A stretch of 37,487 nt of DNA from Lachnospiraceae bacterium (GTDB lineage: Bacteria > Bacillota > Clostridia > Lachnospirales > Lachnospiraceae), in contig SVDL01000011.1 in the NCBI GenBank assembly GCA_015057835.1, positions 1 through 37,487 of the forward strand, in the 5' to 3' direction. Positions within the stretch are counted from its first letter, which is position 1. Each line of letters begins with the position of its first letter. The position numbers were made by a program, and so were the translations under genes. Below the pieces are notes generated by a model that was not told where the DNA came from, did not search any database, and saw only the letters and a program-made list of their open reading frames with translations. Shown here piece by piece: positions 28,283-35,784 of this stretch.

Positions 28283-28498
28283 GGGAACCACCTCCTCTGT
28301 TTTGCCCACTGTTCTGGGCTGCCTGCTTACGTTTGTCCGGACTGAAAATCCTCTCTCCTTTGATCTTCGAATTGATTCATTTCTTTTTATTGCTTCACCG
28401 GACTGAACTGGTTTCGTTTTCTGCGGTCTTGCTTCCGAATATTGTCTTTTTCTTTATTTTTCTGACCGCTTACTTCTTCAGTTCCTTTCGTTGAACTC

Positions 28499-28527
28499 AT
28501 ATTAGCAGAGCAATAGTGGATTGTCAA
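28499..28527 (-). promoter_or_regulatory. Strong promoter of the putative RNA
   Basis: A perfect TTGACA (28522-28527) and TAATAT (28499-28504) are 17 bp apart on the minus strand. No start codon with a ribosome binding site follows for 200 nt, which is unusual for a protein gene. Confidence 0.85.
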
Positions 28528-28629
28528 TCATTATTTTTAGTCTTTTTGGCGTTATAAGTTTTTATTTTCCCACTATAAGTTATAATTGTGTATAATTGTG
28601 TGTACAATTACGCATAATCGCAGTTTTGC

Positions 28630-29136
28630 TCAGAATCCTTTGATCGTATCCTCCGAGTCGTCAGCGGCAGCATATACCTTCTTGATCACTACATCATAGC
28701 CCGCGTTCTCATTGATCATAACGTGGACCGTCTCCCCCTCGTGATGGCCGATGATTGCTTTTCCGATCGGGGAATCGATGCTGATGAGCCCCTTGAGGGA
28801 ATTGCCCCGGATCGTGGTCACAAGGCGGAAAGTCTCCGTCTCGTCGTCATCCGGGAAATAAACATCGACCGGTTTGTTGATGGCGACCTCGTCGCCTTCA
28901 CTCGCGGTGTCGTCGATCACTATGGCCGTCTGCACCATCGCTTCCAGATAGGCGATCCGGCTCTCATTCTGGCTCTTCTCTCTTCTCGCGGCGTGGTATT
29001 CAAAGTTTTCGCTGAGATCGCCCTGTGCCCTGGCTTCCGCGATCGCCCTGTTCAGTTCGACGCGGGTCACAAGCTTGCGGTGCTCGATCTCTTCCTCCAT
29101 TTTCGCGATATCGCTTCTTGTCAGTCTGTCATGCAT
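28630..29136 (-). CDS. greA: GreA/GreB family transcript cleavage factor
   Basis: A 168-aa factor that enters the RNA polymerase secondary channel and rescues backtracked complexes. The N-terminal coiled coil (about 1-75) contains ARAQGDLSENFEYHAARREK, whose tip acids Asp and Glu activate cleavage. The C-terminal FKBP-like domain (about 80-160) includes ISIDSPIGKAIIGHHEGETV. ATG 29136 is used since GGAGAG is 8 nt upstream; a GTG at 29145 would sit on that site. The 100-bp downstream gap contains AATTGTGTGTACAATT-type repeats and then the promoter of the putative RNA. Confidence 0.92.
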   Translation of the reverse strand: MHDRLTRSDIAKMEEEIEHRKLVTRVELNRAIAEARAQGDLSENFEYHAARREKSQNESRIAYLEAMVQTAIVIDDTASEGDEVAINKPVDVYFPDDDETETFRLVTTIRGNSLKGLISIDSPIGKAIIGHHEGETVHVMINENAGYDVVIKKVYAAADDSEDTIKGF

Positions 29137-29168
29137 TCTGTTCACTCTCCGTTTCTATATACATATAT

Positions 29169-29191
29169 CCGGCCGCAGGTTCTGCGGCCGG
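29169..29191. other. Perfect 10-bp GC-rich hairpin upstream of greA
   Basis: CCGGCCGCAG and CTGCGGCCGG enclose GTT. It lies between the stop codon of the small upstream gene and greA. There is no T-run, so it could be a processing or pausing hairpin rather than a complete terminator. Confidence 0.65.
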
Positions 29192-29233
29192 CATCTTCTT
29201 CTGTCCGTGTTCGGGCTTTGGCTGGTTCGTCGT

Positions 29234-29497
29234 CTATTCTTCTATGACCTGAATTTCCAGATAATCAAACGGAACGGTCTCCACAAAGCTGTCCTCATGG
29301 AATCTCGTCTTCGCAAGGCGCTGGAACTCCCTGATATTTTTGTCAAGCCAGATCGGCTGCATGAGGTCAAATGTCAGGCAGATCTCCTCGAGAGCACGGA
29401 AGACCTTATGAGTTCTCGTATCGTCCGAGCTGTCTTCCGCGACATGATCCGCCGTCATGTGATTGTCTTTAAAGAGCTTTCCCCACATCCGGAACAT
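29234..29497 (-). CDS. Small conserved protein of unknown function
   Basis: An 87-aa soluble acidic protein (MFRMWGKLFKDNHMTADHVA, then DDTRTHKVFRALEEICLTFD, then PIWLDKNIREFQRLAKTRFH, and ending FDYLEIQVIEE). I recognise it as a family widespread in Lachnospiraceae and relatives without a known role. The inner ATG at 29497 is preferred to 29575 because the conserved family starts there and GGGAA lies upstream. It lies on the same strand as greA, 97 bp upstream of it. No catalytic motif is seen. Confidence 0.7.
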   Translation of the reverse strand: MFRMWGKLFKDNHMTADHVAEDSSDDTRTHKVFRALEEICLTFDLMQPIWLDKNIREFQRLAKTRFHEDSFVETVPFDYLEIQVIEE

Positions 29498-29653
29498 AGA
29501 TTTTCCCTGTAAAAAACCTGCCTTGTGGTGTGTTAAGCCGCAAGACAGAGCAATTAAAAAAACCTTTTGTATCATAGCACAAACGATCCGTCATTTGCAA
29601 GAAGCAGGGTCCAAAGAGGGGCAAAGAGAACCGTCCCCATTGGCCCCGCCTCC

Positions 29654-29700
29654 TTGACCAATATATACTCCGCATGTTACTATTAACTTGTTTAAACATA
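29654..29700 (+). promoter_or_regulatory. treR promoter with overlapping TreR operator
   Basis: TTGACC (29654-29659) and TACTAT (29678-29683), spaced by 18 bp, form the promoter. Operator TTGTTTAAACAT (29688-29699) covers the expected start of transcription, so treR should repress itself. Confidence 0.75.
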
Positions 29701-29740
29701 CTACCATATGAAACTGCCCCGACATTAAAGGAGGACATCT

Positions 29741-30475
29741 ATGCCAGCAGCAAAATACGGTGCCATTTACCACAGCCTTCGCCGCGCGATCGAGAGCGGC
29801 GAATACTCTTTCCAGCAGGCTCTGCCGTCTGAGCACAAACTGATCGAAATGTACGACTGCTCCCGCAATACCGTCCGCCGGGCGATCCGGCAGCTCGCGG
29901 AGGAGAGCTACGTGCAGAGCGTCCACGGCAAGGGTGTCATCGTCATCTACCGGAAAACGGAACAGACGCAGTTTTCCATCAGCGGGATCGAGAGCATGAA
30001 GGAAGCGGCGGAAAGAAATCATCTCCCGCTGTCCACAAAAGTGATCTGTTTTGAAGAGATGATCGTCAGCCGGGAGGATTCGCTCCTGACCGGCTTTCCG
30101 GAAGGCGCTCCCGTCTACCATGTGATCCGCGTCCGGTATCTCGGCGGCGAGGCACAGATCATTGACCACAACTATTTTCTGAAGGAGGTTCTGAAGGGAC
30201 TGACTTCTGAAATCGCCGCCGGTTCGATCTATGAATATATGGAAAATACCCTCGGCGAAACCATCGTGACCACACGCCGAAAATACACTGTCGAGCATCC
30301 GACTGCTCTCGATGAACAGTACATGGATCTCAAGGGCTATCAGGCTGTCGCACAGGTAAGCAGCCAGACCTTCAATAAAGACGGGATCCAGTTTGAATTC
30401 ACCTGCTCCCGCCACCGTCCCGACCGTTTTGTTTTTTATGAGGTCGCGCAGAGAAAACCGGAGATGCTTCTCTGA
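29741..30475 (+). CDS. treR: Trehalose operon repressor, GntR family
   Basis: A 244-aa regulator. The N-terminal winged HTH (about 5-72) reads GAIYHSLRRAIESGEYSFQQ, LPSEHKLIEMYDCSRNTVRR and ends with the wing VQSVHGKGVIV. The C-terminal UTRA ligand domain (about 90-235) should bind trehalose-6-phosphate, the inducer for this family. AAAGGAGG lies 7 nt before the ATG. It is followed by its own terminator and then treP and treC, and palindromes of the expected type lie in front of both treR and treP. Confidence 0.93.
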   Translation: MPAAKYGAIYHSLRRAIESGEYSFQQALPSEHKLIEMYDCSRNTVRRAIRQLAEESYVQSVHGKGVIVIYRKTEQTQFSISGIESMKEAAERNHLPLSTKVICFEEMIVSREDSLLTGFPEGAPVYHVIRVRYLGGEAQIIDHNYFLKEVLKGLTSEIAAGSIYEYMENTLGETIVTTRRKYTVEHPTALDEQYMDLKGYQAVAQVSSQTFNKDGIQFEFTCSRHRPDRFVFYEVAQRKPEMLL

Positions 30476-30497
30476 ACGCTCCATACGATTTAGGCAT

Positions 30498-30540
30498 AGT
30501 GTACAAACTGCCCAAAAAAAGTTTGTGCACTATTATTTTT
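30498..30540 (+). terminator. treR terminator
   Basis: AGTGTACAAACT (from 30498) and AGTTTGTGCACT (to 30531) form a 12-bp stem with one G-T pair, followed by a T-rich ATTATTTTT tail. It separates treR from treP transcription. Confidence 0.85.
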
Positions 30541-30548
30541 CTCTTCTC

Positions 30549-30603
30549 TTGACTTTCTTGTTTAAACAAGTTATGATATTTCACAGTTACTTGTTTAAAC
30601 AAG
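30549..30603 (+). promoter_or_regulatory. treP promoter with two TreR operators
   Basis: TTGACT (30549-30554) and TATGAT (30572-30577) are 17 bp apart. A perfect CTTGTTTAAACAAG palindrome fills the spacer (30557-30570) and an identical one lies downstream of the start site (30590-30603). The centres are 33 bp apart, about three turns, suiting two dimers on one face. Confidence 0.9.
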
Positions 30604-30628
30604 CCTGCTGTTCACGAAGGAGGAAAAC

Positions 30629-32593
30629 ATGGGCAAATTTACTGATGACGCCAAAGAATTATTGGCGGCAATCGGAGGCAGAGATAATATCGCCGCTGTC
30701 TCCCACTGCATTACCAGAATGCGCTATGTTCTGGTCGATCCGAAGAAAGCGGATATCCAGAGAATCGAAGCGATTCCGTCGGTCAAAGGTACCTTTACAC
30801 AGGCCGGTCAGTTCCAGGTCATCATCGGCAATGAAGTTGCGGATTTCTACAATGACTTTACTGCTGTTTCCGGTGTCTCCGGAGTATCGAAAGCGGAAGT
30901 CAAGAGTATGTCCAAACAGAATCAGAATCTTCTGCAGCGTCTCATGACCTCGATCGCCGAGATCTTCGCTCCCCTGATCCCCGCCATCGTTGTCGGCGGT
31001 CTTATTCTCGGTTTCCGTAACGTCATCGACTCTCTGGCGATTTTCGGCGGACAGACGCTCGTTTCCCAGAGCCAGTTCTGGGCAGGCGTTGATCATTTCC
31101 TGTGGCTGCTCGGTGAAGCGGTCTTCCATGTCGGTATCCCCGTCGGTATCTGCTGGACCGTTATGAAAAAGATGGGCGGCACCGAGATGCTCGGTCTTGT
31201 CCTCGGTCTCACACTTGTATCCGGCCAGCTGACCAATGCTTACGGCGTCGCGGAAGCTCTCGCGAACGGCACGGTCAATCAGTGGAACTTCGGCTTCATC
31301 AAAGTCAACATGATCGGCTATCAGGCACAGGTCATCCCGGCGATCCTCGCTGCATTTACACTTGCTTATCTGGAACGCTTCTTTAAGAAAATAGTTCCGA
31401 AAGTGCTCTCCATGATCCTCGTCCCCTTCTGCTCACTCCTCCTTGCAGTCATGGCAGCGCATTTTGTTCTCGGACCGATCGGCTGGAAAATCGGCGCAGC
31501 GATCTCCTCTGTGGTCTATGCCGGCATCAGCGGCTCCCTGCGGGTCCTGTTCGGCGCAGTATTCGGATTCTTCTACGCCCCGCTGGTCATCACGGGCCTG
31601 CACCACATGAGCAACGCGATCGACCTTCAGCTCATCTCCGACTACGGCGGAACGATGCTCTGGCCTATGATCGCACTGAGCAATATCGCACAGGGCAGCG
31701 CTGTTCTCGGCATGATCGGCCTGCAGCGCAGAAGCGCTAAAGCGCAGGAACTTAATGTTCCTTCCTGCATCTCCTGCTACCTCGGCGTCACAGAACCGGC
31801 TATGTTCGGTATCAACCTGAAATATGTGTTCCCGTTTATCTGCGGTATGATCGGTTCCTGCATCGCTGCCATCGTCTGTACCGCGACATCCGTCACGGCG
31901 AGCGCGATCGGCGTCGGCGGACTTCCCGGCATCCTGTCGATCCAGCCGGCATATATCGGCCAGTTTGCTCTTTGCATGGTGATTGCTGTTGTCGTTCCGT
32001 TCGCTCTTACATATATTGTCGGTAAGAGAAAAGGCATCGACAAAGAAACGGCTCTCGCCGTAGCGAAAGAAGCGGAAGAAGAAGCAGCCGCCAAAGAAGC
32101 GGAAGAAGCCAAAGCCGCTGCAGTCGCGGCGCACGCTCCCGTTGATTTCAAGGCATTCCTGACCGGCAAGACCGTTGCGATCGAAGATGTTCCGGATCAG
32201 ACATTTGCCGAAAAAGTCCTCGGCGAAGGCATCGCCATCGAGCCGACCAGCTGCGATGTGCTCGCTCCGGCGGACGCGACCGTATCTCTGACCATGGACG
32301 ACGGCAATCACGCCATCGGCCTTACCCTCGACAACGGCATTGAGATCCTGCTGCACATCGGTCTTGATACTGTGGAAATGCACGGTGACGGCTTCGATAT
32401 TCATGTAAAGATGGGCGACCGCGTCAAAGCAGGTCAGCAGCTCATCACCTTCGATCCCGAAAAGATCAAAGCTGCAGGCCACCCGATGACCACAATGATG
32501 GTCATCACCGACGACGGCGGATACGGGAATTTCAAATTTGATGCCGGTCTTGACGTTACTGCAGGCAGTTCTGTTATTGCCAGAGCGGAATAA
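30629..32593 (+). CDS. treP: Trehalose-specific PTS enzyme EIIBCA
   Basis: A 654-aa membrane permease that imports trehalose as trehalose-6-phosphate. EIIB is at 1-85 with phosphocysteine Cys27 in AAVSHCITRMR. EIIC spans about 105-470 with around ten helices and the segment HHMSNAIDLQLI. An Ala/Glu-rich linker (about 475-505, KEAEEEAAAKEAEEAKAAA) leads to EIIA (about 515-654), with His561 and phospho-His576 in LLHIGLD. Having a fused EIIA is notable: Bacillus TreP lacks it and borrows the glucose EIIA. AAGGAGG lies 7 nt before the ATG. TreR control and the downstream phosphotrehalase fix the substrate. Confidence 0.95.
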   Translation: MGKFTDDAKELLAAIGGRDNIAAVSHCITRMRYVLVDPKKADIQRIEAIPSVKGTFTQAGQFQVIIGNEVADFYNDFTAVSGVSGVSKAEVKSMSKQNQNLLQRLMTSIAEIFAPLIPAIVVGGLILGFRNVIDSLAIFGGQTLVSQSQFWAGVDHFLWLLGEAVFHVGIPVGICWTVMKKMGGTEMLGLVLGLTLVSGQLTNAYGVAEALANGTVNQWNFGFIKVNMIGYQAQVIPAILAAFTLAYLERFFKKIVPKVLSMILVPFCSLLLAVMAAHFVLGPIGWKIGAAISSVVYAGISGSLRVLFGAVFGFFYAPLVITGLHHMSNAIDLQLISDYGGTMLWPMIALSNIAQGSAVLGMIGLQRRSAKAQELNVPSCISCYLGVTEPAMFGINLKYVFPFICGMIGSCIAAIVCTATSVTASAIGVGGLPGILSIQPAYIGQFALCMVIAVVVPFALTYIVGKRKGIDKETALAVAKEAEEEAAAKEAEEAKAAAVAAHAPVDFKAFLTGKTVAIEDVPDQTFAEKVLGEGIAIEPTSCDVLAPADATVSLTMDDGNHAIGLTLDNGIEILLHIGLDTVEMHGDGFDIHVKMGDRVKAGQQLITFDPEKIKAAGHPMTTMMVITDDGGYGNFKFDAGLDVTAGSSVIARAE

Positions 32594-32606
32594 TCTATTA
32601 TAATCA

Positions 32607-32634
32607 GGGCAGTACCCTGCCTTTGGTACTGCCC
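32607..32634 (+). other. Perfect hairpin between treP and treC
   Basis: GGGCAGTACC and GGTACTGCCC form a 10-bp stem with an 8-nt loop and no T-run. It is likely an mRNA-stabilising or partial-attenuation structure that sets the treP to treC ratio. Confidence 0.7.
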
Positions 32635-32665
32635 CTTATGAAACAGTAAGAAAAGGACTGAAAAA

Positions 32666-34297
32666 ATGGATTTTAAGAGCTCAACAGTCTATCAGATTTA
32701 CATCAAGTCGTTCTGCGACTCCGACGGAGACGGAATCGGAGATCTGAACGGAATCCGTTCCAAACTTCCGTATTTGAAAAGTCTCGGAGTCGATCTCATC
32801 TGGGTCACCCCGTTTTTCCCTTCCCCAATGGTCGATAACGGCTACGATGTGGCCGATTATCGCGGGGTAAATCCTCAGTTCGGCACAATGGAAGAATGCG
32901 AGGCAATGATAGCCGAAGCGGAAGCGCTCGGCATGGGCTTTATGTTCGATATGGTCTTCAACCATACTTCGGATGAGCACGAATGGTTCCGGAAAGCGCT
33001 TACCGGTGATCCGGAATACATGGATTATTACATTTTCCGGGACGGAAAAGACGGGCAGGCCCCGACAGACTGGACCTGCAGCTTCGGCGGTCCGGCATGG
33101 GAGTATGTTCCCTCTCTCGGAAAATGGTATCTGCATCTCTTTGACCCGAAGCAGCCCGATCTCAACTGGGAAAATCCCCGCGTCCGCGAGGAGCTTAAGG
33201 AGATCATCCGGTTCTGGAAAGGAAAAGGCGTTCGCGGCTTCCGTTTTGACGTTCTCAATCTCATCTCCAAGCCGGCGGAATTTACGGGCGGAGGCCCCGG
33301 CCACCGTTACTGCAGAGACGGCAGACACGTCCACGAATTCATCCGCGAGATGGTCACGGACACCGGAATCGAATCTCTCGTTACGGTAGGTGAAATGGCC
33401 TCGACCAACATCAAAGACTGCATCCGTTACTCAGCGCCGGAAAATCACGAGCTGTCCATGTGCTTCAACTTCCACCATCTTAAAGTGGATTATAAGGACA
33501 ACAACAAATGGACCCTCATGGCGCCGGACTACGAAATGCTCCGGACCCTGTTCCGCGACTGGCAGGAGGAAATGGCGTCGCACGGCGGATGGAACGCTGT
33601 CTTCTGGTGCAATCACGACCAGCCGCGCGTCGTCTCCCGTTTCGGGGATGAAGGAAAATATCACGACAGGTCGGCGAAAATGCTCGGAACCTTTGTTCAC
33701 CTGCTTCGCGGCACACCTTACATTTTCCAGGGCGAGGAGATCGGCATGACCAATGCCCACTTCCATTCCATCGAGGAATACCGCGACGTCGAGTGTCTGA
33801 ATTATTACAAGATCCTTTTAGACGGCGGGTCTACCAAAGAAGAAGCGCTGGAAGTCCTGGCGAACCGCGCCCGCGACAACGGACGTACCCCGATGCAGTG
33901 GGATGGCACGCCGAACGCGGGATTTACCACCGGCACCCCCTGGATCGGCGTAACCGACAACTACAGAACCATCAATGTGGAAGCGGCGGAAGCAGATCCG
34001 GAATCCATCCTACATTACTACAGGAGGCTCATCCGGCTCCGCAAGGAATACGACGTCATTTCGGAAGGCGATATCCGCTTCCTGGACACCGGCATTCCGC
34101 ACGTGCTCGCGTACGAGCGTATTTTCGAAGGCCGGACCCTGACAGTCGTCTGCAATTTCGGAAGCGAACGGGAAGTGATCGATATCCCGGAACTTGCGGA
34201 ACGCATGGAAAATGGCAGCGTTCTCATCAGCAGCACCGGCCGGGAGATTCCCTCTTCGGGACTTGAGCCTTATGAGGGCACGGCATACATCATTTAA
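32666..34297 (+). CDS. treC: Alpha,alpha-phosphotrehalase (GH13)
   Basis: A 543-aa cytosolic glycoside hydrolase that splits trehalose-6-phosphate to glucose and glucose-6-phosphate. The (beta/alpha)8 barrel carries the GH13 catalytic residues Asp195 (GFRFDVLN), Glu243 (VGEMAST) and the transition-state Asp318 (CNHDQ). The segment MFDMVFNHTSDEHEWF (92-108) is typical of the oligo-1,6-glucosidase/phosphotrehalase subfamily. The start is preceded by AAAAGGAC. It lies 72 bp after treP under the same promoter and ends in an intrinsic terminator. Substrate choice rests on the tre context. Confidence 0.94.
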   Translation: MDFKSSTVYQIYIKSFCDSDGDGIGDLNGIRSKLPYLKSLGVDLIWVTPFFPSPMVDNGYDVADYRGVNPQFGTMEECEAMIAEAEALGMGFMFDMVFNHTSDEHEWFRKALTGDPEYMDYYIFRDGKDGQAPTDWTCSFGGPAWEYVPSLGKWYLHLFDPKQPDLNWENPRVREELKEIIRFWKGKGVRGFRFDVLNLISKPAEFTGGGPGHRYCRDGRHVHEFIREMVTDTGIESLVTVGEMASTNIKDCIRYSAPENHELSMCFNFHHLKVDYKDNNKWTLMAPDYEMLRTLFRDWQEEMASHGGWNAVFWCNHDQPRVVSRFGDEGKYHDRSAKMLGTFVHLLRGTPYIFQGEEIGMTNAHFHSIEEYRDVECLNYYKILLDGGSTKEEALEVLANRARDNGRTPMQWDGTPNAGFTTGTPWIGVTDNYRTINVEAAEADPESILHYYRRLIRLRKEYDVISEGDIRFLDTGIPHVLAYERIFEGRTLTVVCNFGSEREVIDIPELAERMENGSVLISSTGREIPSSGLEPYEGTAYII

Positions 34298-34321
34298 ATT
34301 GAATGAGTCTTATTTGATACC

Positions 34322-34355
34322 AAAACGGCAGGGGGATTATCCTCCTGCCGTTTTT
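34322..34355 (+). terminator. tre operon terminator
   Basis: AAAACGGCAGG and CCTGCCGTTTTT form a long stem with a short ATTATC loop region and a T5 tail, 25 bp after the treC stop codon. Confidence 0.9.
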
Positions 34356-34481
34356 GAACGGTCTGACGGAAGCAGACCATCCTGCGATTACACAAAGAAA
34401 TGCCGCCGTTCATTTAAAAACAAAGCTGTTCCGCCAATGGTCCCGCTTCAGATAAACGGCATCCGCAAAGTTCCTGAACTG

Positions 34482-34543
34482 TTGCCATTTCATTCATTAA
34501 TTGGTACTATATTCTTCAGATGTGAACCTCAGGTTCCATTCAC
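34482..34543 (+). promoter_or_regulatory. Promoter and leader hairpin of the dehydratase pair
   Basis: TTGCCA (34482-34487) and TACTAT (34505-34510) are spaced by 17 bp. Just after the expected start site, TGTGAACCTCAGGTTC with a distal TTCACA (34521-34543) makes overlapping inverted repeats that could be an operator or a 5' mRNA hairpin. Confidence 0.6.
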
Positions 34544-34589
34544 ACTTCAACCAGGAGTCCGAAAAAAACAAACTCACGGGAGGCATCCT

Positions 34590-35783
34590 ATGAGAGATCT
34601 GAAGCATCTGATCTATTTTGAAAATCTCCTGCAGATCGCCAATAACGAACTCATCATCAATGCTAAAAAAGAAGGCAGGATCTGCGCCGCCTACACCTGC
34701 GAAAATGTTCCCGAACCTCTTCTCAATCTCGGAAATGCTTTTTCCATCCGCCTTTTCGCGCCGCACACCGGTTCCATGGATATCGCGACCTACTACATGA
34801 CAAATCTTCTGTGCGAGCCGAGCCGCGCGCTGCTCGAGCGCGCCATCGAAGGCGGCTTCAACTTTGCGGACTGTGTGATCGCGCCGGATGGCTGCACCAT
34901 GATGAACCGCTGTGTCGAAAACATGGAACTGCTGCACACGATGGGGGCGGGGAACGAGCACTTCTTCCACCAGTATATGGAAATCCCGCTGAAGGGCGAT
35001 GAAAATGGCGTGAACCTGTGCAGGCTCCAGTGCACGAACCACATTCTGAAGCCTCTGCATGAGCATTACGGCATCGATATCTCGGAGGAATCGATCCGCA
35101 AAGCGGTCGAAGATCACAACGAGATCTGCCGCCTCATCCGGGCGATCGGGGAATTCCGCAAAGAACAGCATCCCCGCATCACAGGCTATGAATTCCATGT
35201 TCTCACGCTGGCGACCTACGTCTGTCCCAAATATCTCATCAAAGACAAACTGGAAGAGACGCTGGAAGAGCTGAAAACCCGCGAGCCGGACGACAGAACG
35301 TGGCGCGCCCGCGTTCTCATGGCGGGCTCCGAAGTCGACGACAGCGGCCTCATCAAGCTCATCGAGGAGTGCGGCGCCTATGTGTGCGCGGACCGCTTCT
35401 GCTTCGGCTCCTTCCCGGGCCGCGAACCGATCGCGCTGACGGAGGACGAGGACGCCCTGACGCAGGTATGCCGTCACTACACATACATGTGCCAGTGCCC
35501 GCGCATGATGAACATGGAAAAGGTGTACGGCCGGAAGCAGTACGTGGCGGATCTCGCGCGCGAGTATCACGCGGACGGCATCATCTATGAGCAGGTCAAA
35601 TTCTGCGATCCCTGGGCTTATGAACGGCTCCTCGGTTCCACCATGCTGCGTGATGATTACGGCTTTCCGGTGCTCTCGGTCGACCGGCCTTATAATATCG
35701 CCGCCTCCGTCGGCCAGATGCGGACGAGGATCCAGGCTTTTGTGGAAAGCATAGAGATCAAGAAGATAAAGCGAGGTGAATGA
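34590..35783 (+). CDS. 2-hydroxyacyl-CoA dehydratase-type subunit (shorter)
   Basis: A 397-aa member of the HgdA/HgdB-FldB/FldC-BcrB/C superfamily of iron-sulfur subunits, which remove water from 2-hydroxyacyl-CoA by ketyl radical chemistry or reduce aromatic thioesters. Candidate cluster cysteines are Cys37 in YTCENVPEP (the position of the family CSY-P-E motif), Cys102 in APDGCTMMNR, and those in YMCQCPRMMNME near the C-terminal third. GGGAGG lies 7 nt before ATG 34590; upstream in-frame codons run through the promoter and treC terminator and are excluded. The next gene starts 1 base after the stop. The true substrate cannot be told from sequence. Confidence 0.8.
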   Translation: MRDLKHLIYFENLLQIANNELIINAKKEGRICAAYTCENVPEPLLNLGNAFSIRLFAPHTGSMDIATYYMTNLLCEPSRALLERAIEGGFNFADCVIAPDGCTMMNRCVENMELLHTMGAGNEHFFHQYMEIPLKGDENGVNLCRLQCTNHILKPLHEHYGIDISEESIRKAVEDHNEICRLIRAIGEFRKEQHPRITGYEFHVLTLATYVCPKYLIKDKLEETLEELKTREPDDRTWRARVLMAGSEVDDSGLIKLIEECGAYVCADRFCFGSFPGREPIALTEDEDALTQVCRHYTYMCQCPRMMNMEKVYGRKQYVADLAREYHADGIIYEQVKFCDPWAYERLLGSTMLRDDYGFPVLSVDRPYNIAASVGQMRTRIQAFVESIEIKKIKRGE

Positions 35784-35784
35784 G

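Larger units (their letters stand above)
27855..28492 (-). ncRNA. Putative large structured non-coding RNA (about 640 nt)
   Basis: The stretch has a near-consensus promoter at its right end, an intrinsic terminator at its left end, and no long reading frame. Local and nested helices are visible: GCGGTC/GACCGC (28464-28469 with 28423-28428), GAGGAG/CTCCTC (28292-28297 with 28246-28251) around a GTTCCCATGGGAAC palindrome (28275-28288), a 5-bp hairpin at 28304-28319, and ATATTG/CAATAT (28104-28109 with 28048-28053) enclosing AAGAAT/ATTCTT. Purine-rich single-stranded linkers separate them. The form resembles large RNAs such as ROOL, GOLLD or OLE. I found no tmRNA, RNase P or SRP signature. A frame of about 50 codons at 27997-28150 is broken by TAG and is the main argument for a decayed gene instead. 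Confidence 0.5.

Noticed and set aside
27855..28492. tmRNA or RNase P RNA
   Set aside because: There is no tRNA-like end, no tag frame ending in ALAA, and no conserved RNase P core could be found.
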